This document shows, in pieces, positions 41,683 to 50,425 of a DNA stretch of 64,000 bases; positions within the stretch are counted from its first letter, which is position 1; each line of letters opens with the position of its first letter. This DNA comes from SXVE01 sp036388895. GTDB taxonomy: Bacteria > Acidobacteriota > Blastocatellia > Pyrinomonadales > Pyrinomonadaceae. The notes under the pieces are model-generated. The model was given only the letters and a program-made list of their open reading frames with translations. It made no database searches and had not been told where the DNA came from. Both the position numbers and the translations under genes were made by a program. The stretch lies in contig DASVQY010000056.1 of NCBI GenBank assembly GCA_036388895.1, forward strand, positions 1 through 64,000, in the 5' to 3' direction.

Positions 41683-43152
41683 TTACCTCTTTTTATTAAC
41701 CGCAAGCATCAACGCGTCGAGCTTGGCTTGGACGAGCTCGGTAGCGCCTCCGTAATTAGACAAAGTTATCAGCGTGTAGCCGGTATCGAAATATGTCGCC
41801 GAGTTGTTGCTGACGCCCGAAAATCCGCCCGAATGTCCGGCGGAATTCAGATTTGTATTGACGAAAAAGCCGTAGCCGTAATCGGGCGAAGCGAGTTCGG
41901 GTTTTGCCGTTTGCAAAATTTTCACGAGCGGCGCGCCGAGCAGTTTGCCCGCACTCAAGGCATTGAAAAATTTCAGCAAATCTGCGGCAATCGAATAACC
42001 GCCGCCAGCCGGGCTTCCGTTTCCGCCGCCGATTAATAGCACGTTGTTTTTGTAACGGATGCTGTCGGCGGTAAATTGTTTTTCATAGCCGACGGCTTGA
42101 TTTTTAATAACCCATTCGGCATCGAAAAATCCCGTGTCTTTCATCGCGGCAGGCTCGAAAATGTTTTCGCGGACGTAGCGAAAATAACTCTTGTCCGAAA
42201 GCTTTTCGACGATCACGCCGAGTATCAAAAATCCGCTGTTGCTGTATCGCCAGCCGGACCCGGGTTCAAAAGCGGGCGTTTCGCCTTTGACGAATTCCAG
42301 GTAATCCGGCAAAAGGCGCGGCTGACGGCGGCGCGGCGCTTCGCTCATTTTGTCAAGATAATTTCCCAAGCCGGAGGTGTGACTGAGCAGATGTTTGATT
42401 TTGATTTTCTGTCCGGTTTCTTTCGGAAATAAATCGGGGAGAAATTTGTGCACCGAATCTTCAAATGAAAGTTTTCCCGCCTCGACGAGCTGCGCGACGG
42501 CGACCGCCGTAAACATTTTCGGTATCGAAGCCAGATTGAATTTCGTGTCCGGTTGATTCGCCACCGAATAATTTTTATTCGCTTCGCCGAAGCCTTTCTG
42601 ATAAAGAATCCGGTCGTTTTTTGCCAGCAGAACGACGCCCGAATAAACGTCTGCGCGGGCGAGCCTGGTGAAATACACGTCCAATTCTCTGATTAAATCA
42701 ATTTCGGTTAAACTTCTGTTCGATTTGTATTCAGTTGGCGGATCTGCCGTTCCCCATCCGACCCGCACGATGCCGTGCGGCGCTGCCGGTTCCACTTCCA
42801 TCAAAAGTTGAATCCAGCCTTCGGTCAATTTGTTTTTGAGCGTCGCGTTCGCCGAGTGCGGGCTTGCTTCCTTGATTTCATAGATTTCCAAATTTCGCGA
42901 TTTGTAATATAAATCCTGCATTACCTGCAGATGCGATTCTGTCGGATACTCGCGATAACGTCCCGCGTAAGTCGCCTCGGCGTACTTTTCCATCGCCGCC
43001 CAATCGCCGGTGTTAACCGACTGCACCCATTCATTGATTCGCTGCGCGACCGGACTTTTAGCTGTCTCCTCAGCGGATTTGGTTTGAGCAGAAATATTAT
43101 TTTGAGAAAACAGCAGAAATACTGCGAGAAATAAAAAATTTATTTTGTTCAT
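41683..43152 (-). CDS. secreted serine beta-lactamase-fold hydrolase
   Basis: The 489-residue protein has a signal peptide (NFLFLAVFLLFSQNNISAQ), an N-terminal NTF2-like region (about 30-150) and a class C beta-lactamase/D-peptidase-like domain from about 155. Motifs are SIPK in FNLASIPKMFTAVAVAQL, YSN in WRYSNSGFLILGVI and HSGG in SAGHSGGFSG. It is related to 36425-38281 in domain order. It lies between the two amidohydrolase genes with five- and three-base gaps, so the three form an operon; degradation of a peptide- or amide-containing compound is one reading. Confidence 0.85.
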   Translation of the reverse strand: MNKINFLFLAVFLLFSQNNISAQTKSAEETAKSPVAQRINEWVQSVNTGDWAAMEKYAEATYAGRYREYPTESHLQVMQDLYYKSRNLEIYEIKEASPHSANATLKNKLTEGWIQLLMEVEPAAPHGIVRVGWGTADPPTEYKSNRSLTEIDLIRELDVYFTRLARADVYSGVVLLAKNDRILYQKGFGEANKNYSVANQPDTKFNLASIPKMFTAVAVAQLVEAGKLSFEDSVHKFLPDLFPKETGQKIKIKHLLSHTSGLGNYLDKMSEAPRRRQPRLLPDYLEFVKGETPAFEPGSGWRYSNSGFLILGVIVEKLSDKSYFRYVRENIFEPAAMKDTGFFDAEWVIKNQAVGYEKQFTADSIRYKNNVLLIGGGNGSPAGGGYSIAADLLKFFNALSAGKLLGAPLVKILQTAKPELASPDYGYGFFVNTNLNSAGHSGGFSGVSNNSATYFDTGYTLITLSNYGGATELVQAKLDALMLAVNKKR

Positions 43153-43157
43153 TTCGT

Positions 43158-44621
43158 TTAAACGGCAATCCAGCCGTATTGCGTGTTCGACGGTTGATAA
43201 TGTTCGGCGCGGTATTTTGCCTTCAGTTTTGTAACGTAATCGGACGGAATCGCGTTCAACTTCTTTTTCACGTCCACGCCGTGAATCTTCGCGGCATTCA
43301 AGCCGAAAATCTTTTCTTTAACCCGCGGCGTGAGCGGTTTATAACCGAACCGTTTCTGCAAATCTGCGGGAATCTGAAAACGCCTGAACGCTTCGATTTG
43401 CCATTGCGGGCTGCCCCACCAGATCGAATCCGTGCCCCATAAAACGTGATCTTCGCCGAACGATTGAATCATCATTCCGAGCGCGTGCGCGCATAAAAGC
43501 GGATGCGTAATGACCATCATACCGAAAGTCGTTCCCAAGTCCATATAAACGTTCGTCATTTTCGGATTCTTTTTTCTCGCTTCGCACAAATCAGAAATCC
43601 AGGGAATGTACGAATTCGTTTTAAAGCCGTCGCGCATTGCCGGTTCGGCTTCTCTCAAGCCTTGAAAGCCGGCGTGATAAACCAGAAAATTTAAATCGGG
43701 AAAATCGAGAGCGGCGCGCGGAATGTCTTTCGGATTGGAACGCTCCAAATCCCAACCGGGAAGCGGCAAGCCTTTGTGCACGCAGATGTTTTTTATGCCG
43801 AGTTTGCGCGAGTATTCGTAAACCGGATAAGCCGTTTTCTCGTCGTCCATAAACCAGCCTTTGTCGGTTGGATTGAACGCTTGCCCCGGATAGCCTTTCC
43901 ACGCGTCAACTTTCAGAACTTCCTTTTGATACTGCATCAATTCTAGATCGCGTTTGCCGTCGGGCGGGCGAATTAAGCCGTGCGCGAGCATTCGCTCGGA
44001 TTTCGCCAGACCGTTGATTTCGCCGCGCGTTTCGACCATTTCGGCGGGCGGTAAAACGTTCATTTCTTCGGTCGGCGCGGGCAAACCGGTAATCACCGCC
44101 ATCGAAGTGTCCGAATCGAGAAAAATTTCCTTGACGTAATTGGCTAGATAAAGGTCTTCCATTTTATGCTCGCGCCCTTTTAATTTCGGCTCCCATTGCT
44201 CGGCGAATCGGCGATAACCGACGAGCGGCGGAATGACTCGTCCGGCGGCGACGTGATGCGTGTGAATGTCGAAGATGAATTCTTTTTTCGCAAATTTTTC
44301 GATTGACGCCGAATTGTCGGTCAATTCGCTCGCTTCGACATCGAAAAACTTTCCGAAAACCGAATTCAGCGTCAAAAAAGCCGCCGCCATTCCGCCCGAT
44401 GTAGCGAGAAATTTTCGACGGCTGATGCCGAGAGTTTTTGAAGTTCGGTCAGCAAGTTCCGTCAATTCGTGTTCGACTCGTTTCTGCTCGGCGGTTTGCG
44501 GAATCGGTACGTGTTCTTCGTTGGAGATGACTTGCGTCGGAATCGGCAGATGCAGATTTTTTTCGTCGTCTATCTCGCATTTGCGAAACAGACGCGAAAA
44601 CGATTGGTTTTTCGGTTTCAT
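43158..44621 (-). CDS. Tat-exported amidohydrolase (family 2)
   Basis: The 487-residue protein has a twin-arginine signal, SRRKFLATSGGMAAAFLTL, at residues 67-85, an unusually long n-region of 66 residues. The TIM-barrel amidohydrolase domain follows, with FDIHTHH (metal His pair), NICVHKGLP, LVYHAG and VLWGTDSIWWG (catalytic Asp). Amidohydrolase 2 enzymes hydrolyse or decarboxylate aromatic and carboxylic substrates. It is the first gene of the minus-strand operon with the serine hydrolase and second amidohydrolase. Confidence 0.82.
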   Translation of the reverse strand: MKPKNQSFSRLFRKCEIDDEKNLHLPIPTQVISNEEHVPIPQTAEQKRVEHELTELADRTSKTLGISRRKFLATSGGMAAAFLTLNSVFGKFFDVEASELTDNSASIEKFAKKEFIFDIHTHHVAAGRVIPPLVGYRRFAEQWEPKLKGREHKMEDLYLANYVKEIFLDSDTSMAVITGLPAPTEEMNVLPPAEMVETRGEINGLAKSERMLAHGLIRPPDGKRDLELMQYQKEVLKVDAWKGYPGQAFNPTDKGWFMDDEKTAYPVYEYSRKLGIKNICVHKGLPLPGWDLERSNPKDIPRAALDFPDLNFLVYHAGFQGLREAEPAMRDGFKTNSYIPWISDLCEARKKNPKMTNVYMDLGTTFGMMVITHPLLCAHALGMMIQSFGEDHVLWGTDSIWWGSPQWQIEAFRRFQIPADLQKRFGYKPLTPRVKEKIFGLNAAKIHGVDVKKKLNAIPSDYVTKLKAKYRAEHYQPSNTQYGWIAV

Positions 44622-44872
44622 TATAATTGCCTTTTGATTTATTAATATAAGAATGCCCGTCGGTTAAATAACTGTGTAAGCAGAATAGTTGATGCTCTGT
44701 AAAAGAGCAGCGTTTTTGTGATGCGCGGAAGATTTTTTACTACAAAATGCGAGAAGAGCGGGACGAAATAAAAAAGCGAATTAAGAACAATTTCGGGAAA
44801 AGAATCGGCTTAATAAACGGGTAATGAATCAAATTCGCTGAAACAGTTTGAAAAATAAAAACGTTCGATGAG
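44622..44872. other. non-coding stretch upstream of the Tat amidohydrolase operon
   Basis: About 250 AT-rich bases with no gene. It holds the promoter region of the minus-strand hydrolase operon and borders the LytTR remnant. No GGAATAA-type site or strong hairpin is seen. Confidence 0.4.
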
Positions 44873-45129
44873 TTAAATTTCAAACATATCCAGGGCGCTT
44901 TTACGATAGTTGCGGCTCAATGTAAGTTTTGTTCCGCCGCGCAAAATTACCGCATATTGTCCGACGAACATCGGCTGTAATTCTTTGACTCGATCAAGGT
45001 TGACGAGCGTCGAGTGATGAATGCGAAGATTTTTTTCGGATTTTGGCAATCCGGTTCTTTTGCGAGCATTTGAGACACTCTTTTGCGCGCCGGCGGATCT
45101 TCGTCAAAGATTACGATTCTGATCTTCAT
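44873..45129 (-). pseudogene. collapsed LytTR-family response regulator
   Basis: From ATG 45129 the frame encodes the start of a receiver domain (MKIRIVIFDEDPPARKRVSQML, with the acidic DEDPP metal-site residues). Near residue 29 a large deletion and a frame change lead to the C-terminal end of a LytTR DNA-binding domain (RIHHSTLVNLDRVKELQPM…VILRGGTKLTLSRNYRKSAL), ending in TAA at 44873-44875. A normal protein is about 240 residues; this retains about 80. It sits just upstream of, and divergent from, an intact LytS/LytTR pair. Confidence 0.75.
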
Positions 45130-45366
45130 AAATGTTTTCGGGCTAAGTTTTTTCGATGCTTTTACTGTTACGCGCGATGAAATGAGAATATTCAGCCGAT
45201 GAGGTCGCGTGGCGCGCTGCATCTTGTCCCCGAACTTTTATATTTTATACTCATATTATGACTTTACATCACTTTTTCTGATGAAAGCCGGCGAAAAAGA
45301 GTAATTTCAACGTTTGGTTTACTTGAACGAAACACATTCTATCCGGCTTCTTATAAAACTTTGCTA

Positions 45367-46467
45367 ATGGAAAAACCAAACCCGCGTTCAATCATTTTAT
45401 ACATCGGATTCTGGATTCTGATTGCAATCATTTTCTCGGCGCTTTTGTTTGTTTCCAACACTCAAATTCGACCGGAACGCCCGGTCACATGGGAAAATGT
45501 TTATCTTTGGCAGGCGATAATTTACGGCTGGGCGATTTTGTTTCCTTTTATCAATCGGTTCGCGCGCCGTTTTCGCTTCGCGCGCGAGAACTGGCTGCCG
45601 TTTTTGGCGATTCATCTCGTCGCCGCCGCTTTGTTTGTTCTGGCGCACGGCTTTATATACGCGTTGTTTTTTCACTTGTATCACGGTTTTTACCCAGCCG
45701 GGGACAGGCATTTTTTTGAAACGGTCAGACGAACATTTGTCACGAATTGGCTGCTCGACGCTTCGATGTATTTCGTGATTTTGAGCACCGCTACGGCACG
45801 CGATTACTCGCGACGGTTTCAAGCCGAGCAGTTGAAATCTTCGCAATTACACGCGGCGCTTGCCGATTCGCAGCTTCAGGCGTTAAAAATGCAGCTTCAT
45901 CCGCATTTTCTTTTTAATACGCTCAATTCGATTTCGACTCTGATGCATGAAGACGTTCGAGCGGCGGACGAGATGGTCGCGCGGCTCGGCGATTTTCTGC
46001 GGCTGACGCTCGAAAATTCCGGCGAGCAGATCGTTACGCTGGCGCAGGAAATGGATTTTATTAATTCGTATCTGGAAATCGAAAGCGTGCGTTTCGGCGA
46101 ACGATTGACTTTCAAAAGACAAATCGAACCGCAGGTTTTGCGCGCACGCGTGCCGAATTTGATTTTGCAGCCGCTCGTGGAAAACGCGATAAAACACGGC
46201 GTCAGCCGTCAAATTCGTGCCGGTGTAATCAGCATCAGAGCGCGGCGAAGCGGCGAAAAACTCGAACTGCAAATCGAAGATAACGGACCCGGTTTGCAAA
46301 ACGGCGCGTCAAGAGACGGCGGCATCGGGTTAGCCAATACTCGCGCCCGTCTGTTTAATCTTTACGGTGACAATCAACGAGTTGTGATGTCGAACGCCGA
46401 GCCGCAGGGTTTGATCGTAACGCTGGAGATTCCTTTTGAAATAAATTTAGAAACGAAAGAGAAATGA
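45367..46467 (+). CDS. LytS-type sensor histidine kinase
   Basis: The ~366-residue protein has about four N-terminal membrane helices (ILYIGFWILIAIIFSALLFV, LWQAIIYGWAILF, LAIHLVAAALFVLAHGFIYALFF, WLLDASMYFVIL). The His_kinase domain follows with LKMQLHPHFLFNTLNSISTL (phospho-acceptor His), the ATP-binding N-box LILQPLVENAIKHG and G-boxes DNGPGL and GIGLANTRARL. No extracellular sensor domain is visible, so the membrane helices probably sense the signal. The frame could open at TTG 45361. Its stop overlaps the response regulator start by four bases. Confidence 0.9.
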   Translation: MEKPNPRSIILYIGFWILIAIIFSALLFVSNTQIRPERPVTWENVYLWQAIIYGWAILFPFINRFARRFRFARENWLPFLAIHLVAAALFVLAHGFIYALFFHLYHGFYPAGDRHFFETVRRTFVTNWLLDASMYFVILSTATARDYSRRFQAEQLKSSQLHAALADSQLQALKMQLHPHFLFNTLNSISTLMHEDVRAADEMVARLGDFLRLTLENSGEQIVTLAQEMDFINSYLEIESVRFGERLTFKRQIEPQVLRARVPNLILQPLVENAIKHGVSRQIRAGVISIRARRSGEKLELQIEDNGPGLQNGASRDGGIGLANTRARLFNLYGDNQRVVMSNAEPQGLIVTLEIPFEINLETKEK

Positions 46468-47231
46468 GCGATTTTTCAATAAAAGTTTTGATTGTTGACG
46501 ACGAACCGCTTGCGCGCAGGCGAATTCGCTCTTTGCTGACAAATCACGAAAATATGGAGATTGTCGGCGAATGCGCTGACGGCTCGGAAGCTGTCGAAGC
46601 AATCGAAAATTTGTCGCCGGATTTGATGTTTCTCGACGTGCAGATGCCGGAAATGGACGGTTTATCTGTTATTAAAATACGCGCGGGCAAACCGATGCCG
46701 TTAATCATCTTTGTTACCGCTTACAATAATTACGGTCTGGACGCCTTCGATTCGTACGCCGTTGATTATCTGCTCAAACCTTTCGACGCAAAGCGTTTTG
46801 AAAAGGCGCTGGAAAAAGCCGCAGCGCGTCTTTCCGCAAATAAAAATGCGGATTCGCAAGCTTATCTGTCCGAACTCGTTAATAAAATCGAGCAGCGTGA
46901 AAAATACTGCAAGCACCTGGCAATCCGGCAAAACGGGCGCGTTTTTCTCGTTAAAACCGAAGAAATCGAATGGATCGAAGCCGAAAGAAACTATGTCCGG
47001 CTGCACGTCGGTCAGGAATCGTATCTGCGGCGCGAAGCCATCGGCAATATCGAAGAAAAGTTCGATTCGGCGCAATTTCGGCGCATTCATCGTTCGATTA
47101 TTGTTAATATAAATTTTATTAAAGAATTGCTGCTAACATCGAGCAGCGATTACCGGATTGTTCTTTTGAGCGGAAAAGAATTAACTTTAAGCCGGAATTT
47201 TCAAAAAAATCTGCCCGAGTTTCTCGGTTAG
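46464..47231 (+). CDS. LytTR-type response regulator
   Basis: The 255-residue protein has an N-terminal receiver (VLIVDDEPLARRRI; phospho-acceptor Asp in DLMFLDVQMPEMDG; VTAYNNY; DYLLKPFDAKRF). The C-terminal LytTR DNA-binding domain covers residues about 155-250 (RVFLVKTEEIEWIEAERNYVRLHV…FRRIHRSIIVNINFIKEL…GKELTLSRNFQKNL). It pairs with the LytS-type kinase upstream by an ATGA overlap. The C-terminal half is closely similar to the remnant at 44873-45129. Confidence 0.92.
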   Translation: MSDFSIKVLIVDDEPLARRRIRSLLTNHENMEIVGECADGSEAVEAIENLSPDLMFLDVQMPEMDGLSVIKIRAGKPMPLIIFVTAYNNYGLDAFDSYAVDYLLKPFDAKRFEKALEKAAARLSANKNADSQAYLSELVNKIEQREKYCKHLAIRQNGRVFLVKTEEIEWIEAERNYVRLHVGQESYLRREAIGNIEEKFDSAQFRRIHRSIIVNINFIKELLLTSSSDYRIVLLSGKELTLSRNFQKNLPEFLG

Positions 47232-47260
47232 AAGTTATTTCAAATTAATGCTGCGCAGAT

Positions 47261-47289
47261 AAAAGCGTTCCATAGCAGTCGCTTTTTCA
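47261..47289 (+). terminator. rho-independent terminator after the two-component pair
   Basis: AAAAGCG (47261-47267) pairs with CGCTTTT (47280-47286) and is followed by T-rich sequence. It lies between the convergent response regulator and kinase genes. Confidence 0.6.
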
Positions 47290-47324
47290 TCTTAATTTCA
47301 GATTTAACTTAACTAAAAAGCGCT

Positions 47325-50114
47325 TTAATTGTCCTGAATCAAAATCAAATCACTGTTGACGTTTCCGCGCACGACAAAAAGATTTTTGCCGTTTGCCGAC
47401 CAGATATAGTTAAAAATTCGACCCGATTTGAAATCGGTCAGCGGGCGCGAAGGCGCTCCGTCGAGAAAAAGCTGCCAGAGATTCGTCGCCCCGTTTCGAT
47501 TGCTCGAAAACGTCAGCGATTTGCCGTCCGGCGACCAGACGTATGAATTGATTAAATCGGCGTCGAATTCTTTAACTACTTGACCCAAAGCGTTGTCTTT
47601 CAGCGAAGCGATTCGTATTTTTTTATCGTAGTCGCTTTTTCTGTAAGAATTGTAAGCGATGAACTTACCGTCCGGCGAGATTATATGATTAGAAATATTA
47701 TATTGCTCGTCGTGATACAGAACCGACGATTCGCCGCCGTCAATCGAAACCTTCATCAGCGATGTGTCGGCGTTCGCGCCGCTGGCGTATTCGTAATAAA
47801 CGATCCATTTTCCGTCCGACGTGATTTGCGGCGCGAAATCTCCGTAATTCGGTTTTTCTTTGGTCAACTGCTTGAGATTTTTTCCGTCCGCGTCCATTCG
47901 CCAGATTCGCGGCGAGCCGGAATGTTTCGAGGAAAATACGATATACCGACCGTCGGGCGTGGATGTCGGACTGTTGATAAAACTTTTTATTTCAGTTGTT
48001 AACGAGCGCGCATTGCTCGTATCCGCATCCATAACCCAGAGGCTCGCGCTATTTCCCATTTTGCGCGAATGAATGATTTTCCCGTCGGGCAACTGCGCTA
48101 GACCGAAAGAACCTTCTTGAGTCTGGCTTTCCGGCGTTATTTGGCTTAAATGCTTGTTCGTTGGATCGAAATTCCAAATTGACGAGCTCGCGTTGCTTTT
48201 CAGCGTGATAATCGTTTTTCCGTCGGCTGATAAGTTAAGCGAATTATAATTGTTTATATCGTTCGTGACCGGATGAAATTCGCCGCGCGGATAAGTCGCC
48301 CGCCAGATTTGAACCGGCGAATTCAATGAATCCTGAGCGGTAAACAAAAAGCCGGATCCGTCCTTAAACCAATTAAATTCATAAACGGCAGCCCATTCTC
48401 GCCTGCCGAAAACTTTCAATTTTTTTTCGGCGAGTGAAATTTCGGCGATTTCCATTTTTTCGACCGTTCCGCCGAAATTATTAAAAGCCCGCACTAAAAT
48501 AGTCGAGCCGTCCGGCGACCACTTCGGACTGCCGATGATATTGTAACCGGTTTCATCCGATCTGATTAAAGGCTGCACGTTCGAGCCGTCAACGTTCGCC
48601 GTATAAATTATGACAATCGCTTCTTTGGAAACGTTGCGCTGGAAAGCAATTTGTTTTCCGTCGGGCGAAAACGTCACGGTGCTGTCCACGTCTTCGATGA
48701 GTTTTTTCGGCGTGCCGCCGAGCGTCGGAATGCGATAAAGCGTGTTAAGGACGAAATCTTCGCTCGTTTGCAGGTAATATATGTAGTCGCCGTCCGGCGA
48801 GAAGGTGATTCCGAAAAGATTTGCGGTCGTCGGTTGAATAATTGTAACGCTGCTGTCGGTTGAAACCTGCCGCACGGCAAGGCTCCGGCTTCCGACTTCG
48901 CCGCTCAAATATGCAATGTATTTTCCGTCTGGCGAGATTGCCGGAGCAGCGGTTTTCCCGTCCGTGTTTATGCCGGAAACCTGTATCTTGTCAAAAGCTG
49001 TCGCGGCGATGCCGGGTCTTTCGGCGAACAATCGGTAAAAGCCGAAACTCAAACCGGCTAGAACGACGAGCGCCAAAAGAGAAATCAAAGCCGTTCGCCA
49101 AATTTTTGGTTTTCCGCTGTTTGCGACGCTTCCGTTCCGACCGGTTGTAACATTCACGGCGGTCGTCGGGTAATTCGCATCTGCCGTTCGATGAATCATC
49201 GTCGGATTTTCGCTGATGTTTATCCGGTCCGAGAGCTGACGCATCCGTTCGGCGCTCGTTTGATGTTCGAGCTCATAAATCAGACTTTTCAAATCGAGCG
49301 CGAAATCCTTGATATTCTGGTAACGCTCCTCGCGGTCTTTTTGCAGAGATTTACGAATGATTCTCTGTAATTCGGCTGGCGCTTCGGGCACGAAATAAAG
49401 CAGTGAAACCGGCTCTTTGCAAAGCACGGCGGCAATCGTATCGCTCGCCGTCGCGCCGTCAAACGGAGGCTTTCCGGTGAGCATTTCATAAAGCACGACG
49501 CCGAGACTCCAAATATCCGTGCGCTCGTCAACCTCTAAACCGCGCGCCTGTTCGGGCGACATATAACGAACGCTGCCCATAACCATTCCCGGCTGCGTTT
49601 TGATTAAATCATCAAGCCCTTTTTCGTCTGAAAAATCGTGCGCGACCGGTTTAGCTAGCCCGAAATCCAAAACCTTCACAATCGAATCCTGGCGCACCAT
49701 TATGTTTTCCGGTTTGATGTCGCGGTGAACGATGTGCGCGGCGTGCGCGGCGATCAGCGCGTTAGCGATTTGTTCGGCAATTTTGAGAATTTGTATTGTA
49801 GAAAGCGATTTGCGATTGATGAATTCGCGCAGAGTTTCGCCTTTAATGAATTCGGTCGCCAGAAAGCTGCCGCTGTCGTTTTCGCCGATTTCGTAGATCG
49901 TGATGATATTCGGGTGATTCAGAGCGGAAGCGGCGCGAGCTTCCTGACGAAAGCGGCTTTGTCGTTCCGGGTCAACTAAAAATTCGGCGGATAGAATCTT
50001 GAGAGCGACGGCGCGGTCGAGCTGCGCGTCGTGAGCCAGATAAACCTCGCCCATTCCGCCTGCTCCGAGAAGCTCTCGAATTTCATAACGCCCGTATTGA
50101 TTTCCGGTTAACAT
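47325..50114 (-). CDS. Ser/Thr protein kinase with TolB/PD40-type propeller
   Basis: The 929-residue protein has a complete PASTA-less Hanks kinase domain (1-270): glycine loop GAGGMGEVYLA, Lys39 in ALKIL, HRDIKPEN (130-137), DFG (150-152) and the APE-like SPEQARG. A membrane helix lies near 345 (WRTALISLLALVVLAGLSFGFY). The outer part (about 380-929) is a PD40/TolB-like beta-propeller with many repeats of the SPDGK type. It probably senses an extracytoplasmic ligand or partner and phosphorylates cytoplasmic targets. It is divergent from the C11 peptidase gene, a possible link to CHAT module B. Confidence 0.92.
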   Translation of the reverse strand: MLTGNQYGRYEIRELLGAGGMGEVYLAHDAQLDRAVALKILSAEFLVDPERQSRFRQEARAASALNHPNIITIYEIGENDSGSFLATEFIKGETLREFINRKSLSTIQILKIAEQIANALIAAHAAHIVHRDIKPENIMVRQDSIVKVLDFGLAKPVAHDFSDEKGLDDLIKTQPGMVMGSVRYMSPEQARGLEVDERTDIWSLGVVLYEMLTGKPPFDGATASDTIAAVLCKEPVSLLYFVPEAPAELQRIIRKSLQKDREERYQNIKDFALDLKSLIYELEHQTSAERMRQLSDRINISENPTMIHRTADANYPTTAVNVTTGRNGSVANSGKPKIWRTALISLLALVVLAGLSFGFYRLFAERPGIAATAFDKIQVSGINTDGKTAAPAISPDGKYIAYLSGEVGSRSLAVRQVSTDSSVTIIQPTTANLFGITFSPDGDYIYYLQTSEDFVLNTLYRIPTLGGTPKKLIEDVDSTVTFSPDGKQIAFQRNVSKEAIVIIYTANVDGSNVQPLIRSDETGYNIIGSPKWSPDGSTILVRAFNNFGGTVEKMEIAEISLAEKKLKVFGRREWAAVYEFNWFKDGSGFLFTAQDSLNSPVQIWRATYPRGEFHPVTNDINNYNSLNLSADGKTIITLKSNASSSIWNFDPTNKHLSQITPESQTQEGSFGLAQLPDGKIIHSRKMGNSASLWVMDADTSNARSLTTEIKSFINSPTSTPDGRYIVFSSKHSGSPRIWRMDADGKNLKQLTKEKPNYGDFAPQITSDGKWIVYYEYASGANADTSLMKVSIDGGESSVLYHDEQYNISNHIISPDGKFIAYNSYRKSDYDKKIRIASLKDNALGQVVKEFDADLINSYVWSPDGKSLTFSSNRNGATNLWQLFLDGAPSRPLTDFKSGRIFNYIWSANGKNLFVVRGNVNSDLILIQDN

Positions 50115-50425
50115 AGCTTACCTTGGTTTGCTGAAAAGGGAACACCGCCAAAGAAAATTTTATGACAGATTTTTACTCTGCATATATAAGACGTTCGCCG
50201 AATCGAAAAGTTAACACCTTTTCCCGTAATTTTTAATTTTGCCCTGAAATTTTTGAAAAAAAAGTATTTTCAAAAGACTCGATGCGAATCGTTTGGCAAA
50301 AATAAATGTTTGAAATTTCATTGTTCAACGATGTAAGATTCCGCCGAAAAAGTCATTAGAGATAAACGTTTTACAAAAATCCCCAACGAATAATTTTCAA
50401 ATTTTCTTTTAGGAGCAGAACCCAA
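50115..50425. other. divergent intergenic region between kinase and C11 peptidase genes
   Basis: About 310 AT-rich bases with no gene. It must hold both promoters. No inverted repeat of note or GGAATAA-type site is seen. Confidence 0.4.
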
